This document shows, piece by piece, positions 50,885-58,618 of a stretch of DNA of 64,000 nt. The position numbers and the translations under genes were made by a program. The notes beneath the pieces were generated by a model. That model was not told where the DNA came from, searched no databases, and saw only the letters and a list, made by a program, of their open reading frames with translations. Origin of the DNA: Fluviicola sp049241705 (GTDB lineage: Bacteria; Bacteroidota; Bacteroidia; Flavobacteriales_D; Crocinitomicaceae); assembly GCA_049241705.1 (NCBI GenBank), contig JBMLQF010000196.1:1-64000 (forward strand). The letters are read 5' to 3'. The stretch's first letter is position 1. Every line of letters starts with the position of its first letter.

Positions 50885-52168
50885 ATGAATGAACAATACC
50901 TCCACCTGATCTGGAAGCAGAAGCGGCTTCCTTTTCACCAAATGCGCACCGTTCAGGACGAATCGATCGATGTACTGGATGTCGGACAACACAACTTGGA
51001 TTCTGGTCCGGATTTTTTCAACGGTCAGATCATCTTGCATGGTTTGCGGCACCACGGAAACATTGAATTACACGTGCGTTCATCCGATTGGTACCTGCAC
51101 AAACACCAACACGATCCTGCCTACGATTCTGTAATCTTGCATGTGGTTTACGAATACGATGAACCGGTTTTTGTCCGGGGCAAGGAACTGCCTACGATCG
51201 AACTAAAACCTTGGATCGATTGGCAACATTTTGACCAATTCAAGCAAAATGTCCCAGCGAATTTTTTGATCGCCTGTGCACACGCTTTGTCTGATGTCCC
51301 ACAAGCCATTCAAAGGACCCAATTAGACAAAATGGGTCGTATACGACTGGAACGAAAATCGCGTGAGCTGTATCCGGAAGATCGAATGGATCTGAGCCTC
51401 CACCAATTATTGATCCGAGCTTTTGCCGTCGCTTTCGGCGCAAAAACCAATGCACTTCCTTTTCGGGAATTGACCCATCACTTGCCTCATGAAAAATTGC
51501 TGAAAGCCTCGCTTCAAGAAAAATCGGCAATCATCTTTGGAATGGCAGGATTTTTAAACGAAATGCCACAAGACTCCTACCACGATCAGCTGACCAGCGA
51601 ATGGCGATTCCAAAAACACAAACTCCAATTGGGAAGTCTGCGGAAAGAAACCTGGAAATTCAAAGGATGCCTGCCAGCTGGTTTCCCAACAATTCGTCTG
51701 GCACAGTTCATTCATTTTTACCACCATTTTCCTTGGCAAGCAGAGCTGTGGATGAAGCCTGTTACCGAACAAATTGCCCTCGTCCATGAGACGCTTAAAC
51801 AACCCATCGATAGCTATTGGCACGCACATTATGATTTTGGAAAAGTACATAAACCCAGCAATGGGATGAGTCGTGGATCCATAAACGGGATCTTGATCAA
51901 TGGTTTACCGCTTTTTCTGTGGATGCTGGCTGAACGCTTCAATGAAGTTGCTTTCCAAGAAGTAGCTTTGGAAATGTGGCGCATCTTGCCTGCGGAAAAA
52001 AATCAGATCATTGCCAACTGGAGCATAATAGGCATGAAACCGAGTAGTGCATTTGAGTCTCAGGCTGTCTTGGAACAAATTCAGCAAGTATGTGCAAAAA
52101 AAAGATGCATGAATTGTGCAATAGGTCAGGAACTAATCACTACATTTAATGAACCCGAAATTCATTGA
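50885..52168 (+). CDS. DUF2851 family protein
   Basis: 427 residues, no signal peptide, of a family almost limited to Bacteroidota. Conserved parts: 'EQYLHLIWKQKRLPFHQMRT', 'HNLDSGPDFFNGQIILHGLRHHGNIELHVRSSDWYLHKHQHDPAYDSVILHVV' and 'GMSRGSINGILINGLPLFLWML', with a cysteine-rich end (KKRCMNCAIGQELI). The N-terminal 'G.DF..G.I...G....G.IE.H...SDW..H.H' pattern hints at a nucleic-acid or metal-dependent enzyme, but no activity is known. Confidence 0.85.
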   Translation: MNEQYLHLIWKQKRLPFHQMRTVQDESIDVLDVGQHNLDSGPDFFNGQIILHGLRHHGNIELHVRSSDWYLHKHQHDPAYDSVILHVVYEYDEPVFVRGKELPTIELKPWIDWQHFDQFKQNVPANFLIACAHALSDVPQAIQRTQLDKMGRIRLERKSRELYPEDRMDLSLHQLLIRAFAVAFGAKTNALPFRELTHHLPHEKLLKASLQEKSAIIFGMAGFLNEMPQDSYHDQLTSEWRFQKHKLQLGSLRKETWKFKGCLPAGFPTIRLAQFIHFYHHFPWQAELWMKPVTEQIALVHETLKQPIDSYWHAHYDFGKVHKPSNGMSRGSINGILINGLPLFLWMLAERFNEVAFQEVALEMWRILPAEKNQIIANWSIIGMKPSSAFESQAVLEQIQQVCAKKRCMNCAIGQELITTFNEPEIH

Positions 52169-52169
52169 A

Positions 52170-52659
52170 ATGAAAAAGTTCGTACTCTTTTTGCCACTCT
52201 TGTTTCTCCTGACTGCCTGTCCCGTTGGTTTGAAATATGCGCCCGGAAAAGTTGCAACTGAACCCGTGGACACACGATTGATTGGCACCTGGGAAGCAGA
52301 AAGCTCAGAGTTTGAAATTCAAAAAGTGACCATTAAAAAGAAAACGGCCAATGAGTTTTCAGTTCAGGTTTTGGAGCGCGGTGAAATGTACATGTTGGAA
52401 ACGGATGATCTGACGTTGTACCAGACTAAAATCGACAATCTGACTATCTTGTATTTGAAACCTTCGAACGAAGAAATGTACTACCTGTATCAGGTTGTCA
52501 TTAAAAGTGCGTCTGAATTGGAAATTGGGGATATTTCCTTATTGGATGGGGGGAACAGATGCTCTTACAGATACGGAGTCTTTACGTAAACAAATTTCAA
52601 ATTCGAAAGACAAGGAAGAGTTTAAGAATATCTCTAAATTTGTACTTCGTAAAGTGTAA
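52170..52659 (+). pseudogene. small lipoprotein gene with a frameshift at a G6 tract
   Basis: MKKFVLFLPLLFLLTACPVG has a lipobox (LLTAC). The open frame continues to 52589 (139 residues: 'GTWEAESSEFEIQKVTIKKK ... SASELEIGDISLLDGG') and then ends in an unrelated tail. At the run of six G (52548-52553) a one-base loss would lead into a second frame reading 'TDALTDTESLRKQISNSKDK' and ending FKNISKFVLRKV with a stop at 52657-52659. The second frame has the amphipathic, charged character of a real C-terminus. The break may be a sequencing error, a true mutation or slippage. Function unknown. Confidence 0.6.
52635..52642 (+). promoter_or_regulatory. -7 promoter element (TAAATTTG) of the PspC gene
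   Basis: Exact TAnnTTTG match 22 bases before the GTG at 52665. It lies inside the shifted 3' frame of the preceding lipoprotein gene. Confidence 0.55.
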
Positions 52660-52664
52660 CAATC

Positions 52665-52898
52665 GTGAGAACCTTACAAAAGATTGCCTTCTTTTTTGAA
52701 ATGCGCTCCTTTGGAGTGTGTTCGTGGTGGGCGCAGAAATTGGGTATTCAAACGAATAAAGTGCGTTTAGGGTTTCTCTATGCTACTGTGATCGGTTTGG
52801 GTTCTCCGTTGATTCCTTATCTGATCATGGCATGGATTCTTGAACACAAACATTATTTCAAGTTCCAATCTAAAAAGCGTTCCATCTGGGAATTGTAA
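52665..52898 (+). CDS. PspC-domain protein
   Basis: 77-residue membrane protein beginning with GTG. The core 'FGVCSWWAQKLGIQTNKVRLGFLYATVIGLGSPLIPYLIMAWIL' is a PspC domain: the GVC.W.A..LG helix is followed by one or two membrane segments. PspC family members take part in envelope stress responses; standalone versions like this have no defined role. The next gene starts two bases after the stop. Confidence 0.8.
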   Translation: MRTLQKIAFFFEMRSFGVCSWWAQKLGIQTNKVRLGFLYATVIGLGSPLIPYLIMAWILEHKHYFKFQSKKRSIWEL

Positions 52899-52900
52899 GC

Positions 52901-53803
52901 ATGCATAAAATTCTGATCACCGGTTCAAATGGCTTGTTGGGTCAAAAAATTGTCAAACGTTGCCTGAAACACAACATTCCCTTTTTGGCTACCTCAAAAG
53001 GTCAGAATCGCAATCCGGATTGTCCGAATGAATTTTACCGCGCCCTAGACATTACGGATGCCGAAGCAGTTAATGGTTTGGTACAGGATTATTGTCCCAC
53101 TGCGATCATACATACAGCTGCCATGACGAATGTGGATCAATGTGAAACAGATCCGGAAGGATGCCACTTGATCAATGTTTTGGCAACCCGCTGCCTCTTC
53201 GAAGCTGCTAAAGCTTGTCAGGCACATTTCGAATTGGTTTCTACAGATTTTGTTTTCGATGGAAAAACAGGTCCGTATTCAGAATCAGATTCGGTGAATC
53301 CGTTAAGTGTTTATGCACGTTCTAAAGTGGAAGCAGAAAATTTATTGTTACACGACACCTATTCCAATTGGTCGATTGCCCGAACTATTATTGTTTATGG
53401 TACTGGAAATGGTTTGTCCAGATCGAACATGGTATTGTGGGCGCTCGAAGCCTTGCCACAGAATCAGGAAATGAAATTGGTGAATGATCAGTTCCGCGCA
53501 CCCACTTGGGCGGATGATCTCGCTTACGGATGCGTGGAGATCGTGCTGCGAAATGAAACAGGAATTTATCATTTAAGTGGACCGGAAACCTTGTCGGTAG
53601 ACCATATTGTTCGACGTATTGCGCAAACAATTGGTATTTCAAATCCGAATATTACGGTAATATCCTCGGATACTTTGAATCAAGCAGCAAAGCGACCGCC
53701 CAGAACAGGTTTTGTTTTAGATAAAGCGCAGCAAAAATTGGATTATCATCCGAAAACATTGGAAGAAACCATTCCACTATTGATCAAGGAAATGCAAAGT
53801 TGA
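52901..53803 (+). CDS. SDR-family protein related to dTDP-4-dehydrorhamnose reductase (RmlD)
   Basis: 300 residues. The NAD(P)-binding start is 'KILITGSNGLLGQKIVKRCL'. 'PTAIIHTAAMTNVDQCETDPEGCHLINVLAT' and 'FELVSTDFVFDGKTGPYSESDSVNPLSVYARSKVEAENLLL' give the ST and YxxxK residues in RmlD style. The C-terminal half shows 'LVNDQFRAPTWADDLAYG' and 'GIYHLSGPETLSVDHIVRRIA'. It probably reduces a keto-sugar nucleotide or similar substrate, but the separation from rfbB makes a rhamnose role uncertain. Confidence 0.8.
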   Translation: MHKILITGSNGLLGQKIVKRCLKHNIPFLATSKGQNRNPDCPNEFYRALDITDAEAVNGLVQDYCPTAIIHTAAMTNVDQCETDPEGCHLINVLATRCLFEAAKACQAHFELVSTDFVFDGKTGPYSESDSVNPLSVYARSKVEAENLLLHDTYSNWSIARTIIVYGTGNGLSRSNMVLWALEALPQNQEMKLVNDQFRAPTWADDLAYGCVEIVLRNETGIYHLSGPETLSVDHIVRRIAQTIGISNPNITVISSDTLNQAAKRPPRTGFVLDKAQQKLDYHPKTLEETIPLLIKEMQS

Positions 53804-53824
53804 ATCACTTCAATTTTCTAAACC

Positions 53825-54685
53825 ATGCAAAACAACCACTATTCCAAATCAACTACTAGAGGTGTCCTTGTACTGGCGGGGATACTGATCATTGCGTTTG
53901 TGCTACCTGATCTTTGGGCTTATTTTAAACCGGATCAACCTGTTAAGATCAGTATGTGGAATGATCGTTTGGAATCAGAATTCAACCGCTTGGAGAAAAA
54001 TGCTGGAAATAACAACCGTTATCGGGACAAGGCGAACAAGTATAGTCGACCTCCGGCGAAATTTGATCCCAACAAATATACCTTGGAAGAGTGGATGGCC
54101 TTAGGTTTATCGGAAAAACAAGCTGCTGTCATCCTAAAATTCACACGATATGGAATTCGCTCCAACGACGATTTGAAACGCATTTTCGTGATCGATGAAA
54201 AATTGTTCGCTTTGATCAAGGATTCAACCATTTATAGCGACACACAGAACGAGTACCAACCCGAAAAACGCAACTTCGATATGCCCAAGATCACCTTGGT
54301 GGATATAAACACGGCTACTGTGGAAGAATTGCAGCAGGTGAAGGGAGTGGGGCCGTTCTTTGCAAAACAAATTGTCAAATATCGGGATGCCCTGGGAGGA
54401 TTCCATGATGAACGCCAGTTGTTGAAAGTTTGGAAAGTTGACGAAGAGAAATTTGCCGCTTGGAAACCATACATCTACACGAGCGGTGAGATCAAAAAAC
54501 TTTCCTTGAACGAGGCAAGCTGGGAAGAATTGGAAGCTCATCCGCTTATTTCTTGGAATTTGGCAAATTCTATCGTAAAATTGCGCCTCCAAAATGGACC
54601 ATTCAAACGAATTGAAGATGTGAAGCGTTCGGCATTAATGAACGAACAGCTCTTCGAAGAATTGAAATGGTATTTAAGCGTTTAA
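53825..54685 (+). CDS. helix-hairpin-helix (ComEA-like) membrane-anchored protein
   Basis: 286 residues. One membrane segment near the N-terminus (GVLVLAGILIIAFVLPDLW) precedes three helix-hairpin-helix modules: 'YTLEEWMALGLSEKQAAVILKFTRYG', 'VDINTATVEELQQVKGVGPFFAKQIVKYRDALGGF' (the most ComEA-like) and 'LSLNEASWEELEAHPLISWNLANSIVKLRLQNGPF'. Each probably binds DNA without sequence preference. A role in DNA uptake is possible, but the family is common and often unlinked to competence. Confidence 0.85.
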   Translation: MQNNHYSKSTTRGVLVLAGILIIAFVLPDLWAYFKPDQPVKISMWNDRLESEFNRLEKNAGNNNRYRDKANKYSRPPAKFDPNKYTLEEWMALGLSEKQAAVILKFTRYGIRSNDDLKRIFVIDEKLFALIKDSTIYSDTQNEYQPEKRNFDMPKITLVDINTATVEELQQVKGVGPFFAKQIVKYRDALGGFHDERQLLKVWKVDEEKFAAWKPYIYTSGEIKKLSLNEASWEELEAHPLISWNLANSIVKLRLQNGPFKRIEDVKRSALMNEQLFEELKWYLSV

Positions 54686-54687
54686 GA

Positions 54688-55215
54688 ATGATACAAGACA
54701 GAGTAATGTCAGCCATCCGCGATGTAGCTGATTTCCCGAAGCCGGGAATCATGTTCAAGGATATCACCCCAATTATGTTGGATCCGAAATTGTCAACCGA
54801 TATTGTGGATCACTTGGCTGCTCTTTACAAAGATCAGGGGATCGATAAGATCGCAGGAATTGAAAGTAGAGGGTTTTTATTTGGTTATCCGGTTGCCATG
54901 AAACTTGGAATTCCTTTTGTTTTGATTCGCAAAGCGGGTAAATTGCCTTATCACAAATTATCGTATGCGTATGATCTGGAGTACGGTTCTGCAACGATCG
55001 AAATCCATGTGGATGCCGTAAAAGAGGGAGAACGCGTATTGATCCACGATGACTTATTAGCTACCGGAGGATCGGCTGCTGCCGCTGCGGAGTTAATCAA
55101 AAAATGTGGTGGTGAGATTGCAGGATTCAATTTCTTGGTGGAGCTCGGATTTTTAAATGGCGCTGAAAAATTGAAAAACTACACCGATAATATTACTAAT
55201 TTAGCCGGCTATTAA
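54688..55215 (+). CDS. apt: adenine phosphoribosyltransferase
   Basis: Salvages adenine to AMP with PRPP. 175 residues with 'FPKPGIMFKDITPIMLDP', 'IAGIESRGFLFGYPVAMKLGIPFVLIRKAGKLP' and the PRPP-binding 'VLIHDDLLATGGSAAAAAELI'. A longer frame starting at 54667 overlaps the upstream gene and is rejected. Apt also clears adenine released from methylthioadenosine, in line with the mtn genes 5 kb away. Confidence 0.95.
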   Translation: MIQDRVMSAIRDVADFPKPGIMFKDITPIMLDPKLSTDIVDHLAALYKDQGIDKIAGIESRGFLFGYPVAMKLGIPFVLIRKAGKLPYHKLSYAYDLEYGSATIEIHVDAVKEGERVLIHDDLLATGGSAAAAAELIKKCGGEIAGFNFLVELGFLNGAEKLKNYTDNITNLAGY

Positions 55216-55267
55216 TCGAGATAATAAACAAACAAGTTAGTTAACGGACACCCCAAAACTGTTAAAC

Positions 55268-56407
55268 ATGAACTTCGAAAAGAACGAAAATCAATTGATG
55301 ATCGCGCAAATGGTGCGCGACTTCGCGGAGAGAGAAATCCGCCCAAACATGAATCAGTGGGATGCAGATGAGCATTTTCCAGTTGATGTGATGAAAAAAA
55401 TGGGTGAACTGGGATTGTTAGGTATCTACATCCCGGAAGAATATGGAGGTAGCGGTTTCAGCTATTTCGAGTATGCAACAGCTTTGATGGAATTGGGCCG
55501 CGTTTGCGGTGGGATCGGATTGAGTGTTGCTGCACATAATTCATTGTGTACTGGACACATTTACTATCACGGTAACGAAGAACAAAAGAAAAAATACTTG
55601 CCAAAATTAGCTTCTGGTGAATGGATCGGAGCATGGGGTTTGACAGAACCAAATACAGGTTCGGATGCTATGCGTATGAAATGTACAGCAGTTAAGGATG
55701 GTGATCACTGGGTGATTAACGGAGCGAAGAACTGGATCACTCACGGTTTATCCGGAGATGTTGCAGTGGTATTGATCCGTACAGGAGAATTGTTGGATTC
55801 AAACGGAATCACTGCGTTCATTATTGAAAAAGGAACTCCTGGTTTCTCGGCGGTAAAGATCAAAGATAAATTAGGAGTGCGTGCTTCTGAAACAGCGGAG
55901 TTGATCTTCGACAATGTACGTGTTCACGAATCTCAAGTGATCGGCGAAGTTGGACAAGGATTCAAACAAGCAATGCATATCTTGGATGGAGGTCGTATTT
56001 CGATCGCAGCATTGTCTTGCGGAATTGCACGAGGAGCTTATGAGGCATCTGTAAAGTATGCAAAAGAGCGCGAGCAGTTTGGTCAGCCTATTGGGAAATT
56101 CCAGGCTATCGGATTCAAATTAGCGGATATGGCTACAGAAGTAGAAGCGGCCGAATTGTTGACATTCCAAGCAGCAGATTTGAAAAACCGTCATCAAAAA
56201 ATGACAACACAAGGTGCTTTCGCGAAATACTTTGCGTCCGAAGTTTCAGTGAAATGTGGAAACGAGGCTGTTCAAATTATGGGTGGTTATGGATTCACGA
56301 AAGAGTATCCGGCGGAGAAGTTCCTTCGTGATGCAAAATTGATGACCATTGGAGAGGGGACATCTGAAATTCAAAAGCTCGTTATTTCCCGTGAATTGTT
56401 GAAATAA
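55268..56407 (+). CDS. acyl-CoA dehydrogenase
   Basis: FAD-dependent enzyme that introduces the alpha-beta double bond into acyl-CoA. 379 residues with the family motifs 'GAWGLTEPNTGSDAM' (FAD and substrate loop), 'INGAKNWITHG', 'QFGQPIGKFQAIGFKLADMATEVEAAELL', 'GNEAVQIMGGYGFTKEYPAEKFLRDAKL' and 'GEGTSEIQKLVISREL' with the catalytic Glu. It resembles short/branched-chain dehydrogenases (SCAD/SBCAD), but chain length cannot be deduced. Confidence 0.93.
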   Translation: MNFEKNENQLMIAQMVRDFAEREIRPNMNQWDADEHFPVDVMKKMGELGLLGIYIPEEYGGSGFSYFEYATALMELGRVCGGIGLSVAAHNSLCTGHIYYHGNEEQKKKYLPKLASGEWIGAWGLTEPNTGSDAMRMKCTAVKDGDHWVINGAKNWITHGLSGDVAVVLIRTGELLDSNGITAFIIEKGTPGFSAVKIKDKLGVRASETAELIFDNVRVHESQVIGEVGQGFKQAMHILDGGRISIAALSCGIARGAYEASVKYAKEREQFGQPIGKFQAIGFKLADMATEVEAAELLTFQAADLKNRHQKMTTQGAFAKYFASEVSVKCGNEAVQIMGGYGFTKEYPAEKFLRDAKLMTIGEGTSEIQKLVISRELLK

Positions 56408-56470
56408 TAGGGTTTTTGCCAGGGATAAAATATTTTTTAAATCTTCAGTGTTAATTAAAAAAAGTATTTC

Positions 56471-56478
56471 TATCTTTG
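56471..56478 (+). promoter_or_regulatory. rpsU: -7 promoter element (TATCTTTG) of rpsU
   Basis: Exact TAnnTTTG match 35 bases before the rpsU ATG. The leader contains no AGGAGG-like sequence. Confidence 0.6.
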
Positions 56479-56513
56479 CGCTCCATTAATAAAGCATCTA
56501 ATAGAATTAAGAT

Positions 56514-56705
56514 ATGTTGATTATTCCAGTTAAAGAAGGAGAGAACATCGAAAGAGCTCTTAAGAAGTACAAGAAGAAGTTTGACAAAACGAACGTAATG
56601 AAAGAATTGCGTCGTCGTAAAGAATTCGAAAAGCCATCAGTAACTGATCGCCAAAGCCGAATCAAAGCTGCTTATGCTCAAAAAATGAAATCTCAGGAAT
56701 TGTAA
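56514..56705 (+). CDS. rpsU: 30S ribosomal protein bS21
   Basis: 63-residue basic protein: 'LIIPVKEGENIERALKKYKKKFDKTNVMKELRRRKEFEKPSVTDRQ' is the whole S21 core. In Bacteroidota bS21 helps to cover the anti-Shine-Dalgarno end of 16S rRNA, and in some Flavobacteriales rpsU itself carries a strong Shine-Dalgarno; none is seen here. It is followed by a strong terminator and is probably monocistronic. Confidence 0.95.
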   Translation: MLIIPVKEGENIERALKKYKKKFDKTNVMKELRRRKEFEKPSVTDRQSRIKAAYAQKMKSQEL

Positions 56706-56727
56706 GAATAATCCTACATGATACTGT

Positions 56728-56759
56728 AAAGGGAGTTCGCAAGAACTCCCTTTTTTTTT
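56728..56759 (+). terminator. rpsU: terminator of rpsU
   Basis: 11-bp stem AAAGGGAGTTC/GAACTCCCTTT with a 4-base loop and a run of nine Ts. Confidence 0.9.
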
Positions 56760-56797
56760 ATGGAACTTTTTTTGCTTTTTCCCGTTACTGGAAGTGT

Positions 56798-57688
56798 ATG
56801 AAGATTTTAAGCAATTTGGGGTCCTTTTTGAATTACCTGGCCATGGAGCGCAGGTATTCGGAGCATACCTTGCTTGCATACGAAGAAGATCTTCAGCAAT
56901 TCATCGTTTTCTCTGAATTGAAAACAGAAGCAGATCTGTGCGACGTAAACCACCAGCTTGTTCGGGCATGGGTAGTGGAACTCGTTGAGTCAGGACTTTC
57001 CAATCGAACGGTAAGTAGAAAGCTAAGCAGTCTTCGATCCTATTTTAAATGGTTGAAAGCGGTAGGTGTGGTTGACGTGAATCCAATGTCGCGCGTTCGT
57101 GGACCAAAAGTTGAAAAGCGACTACCGCAATTCATTAAAGAATCTGAATTTTCAGCAGCGCGCATTGATCCTTTATTCGGGAATGATTTTGACGGAGTGC
57201 GTGATCGTTTGATGGTAGAGATTTTCTATCAGACAGGAATCCGTTTGTCTGAGTTGTTGGGTTTGGAAGAAAAGAATATCCATGCGGACCACATAAAGGT
57301 GTTGGGAAAGCGGAATAAGGAGCGCATCATTCCAATTAGTCGAGACCTGTTCGAGTTGATCCAGAAATACCGATCTGGTAAGCCAAAATCAGCTGATAGC
57401 CAAATTTTGTTATTTGTAAAGAGAGACGGCAAAAAATGTTCGGCAAAGTTTGCTTACAGAAAAATTAATATATACCTTGGGAGTGTAACGACACAGCAAA
57501 AAAAGAGTCCGCATGTATTGCGTCACACTTTTGCGACACATATGTTGAATAGAGGTGCAGGCTTGGAGACCTTGAAAGATCTGATGGGTCATGCAAGTTT
57601 ATCAGCGACGCAGGTTTACACGCACAATTCTTTTGCTCAAATTAACTCAATTTATTCACAGGCTCACCCGCGTGGGCGCAAAACGTAA
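56798..57688 (+). CDS. xerC: tyrosine recombinase XerC/XerD
   Basis: Site-specific recombinase that resolves chromosome dimers at dif. 296 residues: an N-terminal SAM-like core-binding domain (to about 100) and a catalytic domain with Arg149 (TGIRLSELLG), His239 and Arg242 (PHVLRHTFATHML), His265 (MGHASLSATQ) and Tyr274. Its place between rpsU and hpf is the housekeeping arrangement seen in Flavobacteriia, so it is not a sign of a mobile element. Which Xer protein it is cannot be told by sequence alone. Confidence 0.92.
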   Translation: MKILSNLGSFLNYLAMERRYSEHTLLAYEEDLQQFIVFSELKTEADLCDVNHQLVRAWVVELVESGLSNRTVSRKLSSLRSYFKWLKAVGVVDVNPMSRVRGPKVEKRLPQFIKESEFSAARIDPLFGNDFDGVRDRLMVEIFYQTGIRLSELLGLEEKNIHADHIKVLGKRNKERIIPISRDLFELIQKYRSGKPKSADSQILLFVKRDGKKCSAKFAYRKINIYLGSVTTQQKKSPHVLRHTFATHMLNRGAGLETLKDLMGHASLSATQVYTHNSFAQINSIYSQAHPRGRKT

Positions 57689-57693
57689 AAGAC

Positions 57694-57990
57694 ATGGATA
57701 TCAAGGTGCATTCAATTCATTTCAAGGCAGATCAAAAATTGATTGATTTTATCAATGAAAAGGTGACGAAGTTACAGTTGTTTTTTGATCAGATCATCGT
57801 GAGTGAAGTGTTTCTTAGATTGGATAAGAATACAGAGAAAGAGAATAAGATTGCTGAAGTGAAAATTCTTATCCCGGGAAAGGAGTTGTTTGCAAAGAAG
57901 CAATGCAAAACATTTGAAGAAGCAGCAGATTTATGTGTTGATGCCTTAAAAACTCAAGTGAAGAAGCATAAGGATAAGCAATTGAGTTAG
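57694..57990 (+). CDS. hpf: ribosome hibernation factor (HPF/RaiA family, short form)
   Basis: 98 residues: 'MDIKVHSIHFKADQKLIDFINEKVTKLQLFFD' then 'FLRLDKNTEKENKIAEVKILIPGKELFAKKQCKTFEEAADLCVDALKTQVKKHKDK' match the S30AE/HPF domain that binds in the decoding centre of idle ribosomes. The dimerising C-terminal domain of long HPF is absent. Transcribed with xerC (five-base gap) and followed by a terminator. Confidence 0.93.
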   Translation: MDIKVHSIHFKADQKLIDFINEKVTKLQLFFDQIIVSEVFLRLDKNTEKENKIAEVKILIPGKELFAKKQCKTFEEAADLCVDALKTQVKKHKDKQLS

Positions 57991-58012
57991 TCCTGAAAAT
58001 GAAAAAGTTAGC

Positions 58013-58041
58013 AAGAGCGGCAGTTGTGCCGCTCTTTTTTT
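58013..58041 (+). terminator. terminator of xerC-hpf
   Basis: 9-bp stem AAGAGCGGC/GCCGCTCTT, 6-base loop, T-run. Confidence 0.85.
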
Positions 58042-58075
58042 ATTGAAAAAAAATCATTTTTTTTACACCGATCGC

Positions 58076-58105
58076 TTGCAGGTATTCATTTCTTTACTAC
58101 ATTTG
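58076..58105 (+). promoter_or_regulatory. promoter of the tRNA-tuf operon
   Basis: A -33-type TTG at 58076-58078 and the -7 element TACATTTG at 58098-58105 are separated by 19 bases, an ideal Bacteroidota promoter (TTG-N17-23-TAnnTTTG). It lies 61 bases before the first tRNA. Confidence 0.75.
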
Positions 58106-58166
58106 CAAACCCAAACGGGAAAACACTTAAGAAAGTTCTTTAAAATATTGATACCAAATTTTCAGT

Positions 58167-58240
58167 GCCGGTGTAGCTCAGTTGGCTAGAGCAGCTGATT
58201 TGTAATCAGCAGGTCGGGGGTTCGAATCCCTCCACCGGCT
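58167..58240 (+). tRNA. tRNA-Thr (anticodon TGT)
   Basis: Full cloverleaf: acceptor GCCGGTG/CACCGGC, D-arm GCTC/GAGC, anticodon stem GCTGA/TCAGC with loop TTTGTAA (anticodon TGT), T-loop TTCGAAT. Discriminator T; CCA is not encoded. Confidence 0.95.
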
Positions 58241-58250
58241 CACATTGGAA

Positions 58251-58332
<82 letters not shown>

Positions 58333-58352
58333 CTGAAAACAAAGAATTATAA

Positions 58353-58425
58353 GCGGGAGTAGCTCAGTTGGTAGAGCGTCAGCCTTCCAAGCTGAGGGTC
58401 GCGAGTTCGAATCTCGTCTCCCGCT
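58353..58425 (+). tRNA. tRNA-Gly (anticodon TCC)
   Basis: Acceptor GCGGGAG/CTCCCGC, D-arm GCTC/GAGC, anticodon stem TCAGC/GCTGA with loop CTTCCAA (anticodon TCC), T-loop TTCGAAT. Confidence 0.95.
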
Positions 58426-58463
58426 CAATAGAAAATTCGGTTTCTCATTTTTAAAGTAATTTT

Positions 58464-58535
58464 GCCGGTGTAGCTCAGGGGTAGAGCGCTTCCTTGGTAA
58501 GGAAGAGGTCACGAGTTCAAATCTCGTCATTGGCT
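58464..58535 (+). tRNA. tRNA-Thr (anticodon GGT)
   Basis: Acceptor GCCGGTG/CATTGGC with two G-U pairs, anticodon stem CTTCC/GGAAG with loop TTGGTAA (anticodon GGT), T-loop TTCAAAT. Together with the TGT isoacceptor, two threonine tRNAs lie in one four-tRNA cluster before tuf. Confidence 0.93.
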
Positions 58536-58618
58536 CACAGAGGATTCACTCATGGGTAATGGGTGAAATTTTGTATTAGTAAGAATAAAGTTTATTAACT
58601 ACGTAACAAATAAAACAA

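Noticed and set aside
56798..57688. Tyrosine recombinase as integrase of a mobile element
   Set aside because: Length, motifs and the rpsU-xerC-hpf neighbourhood are those of housekeeping XerC/D; no attachment repeats or cargo are seen, although tRNAs are near.
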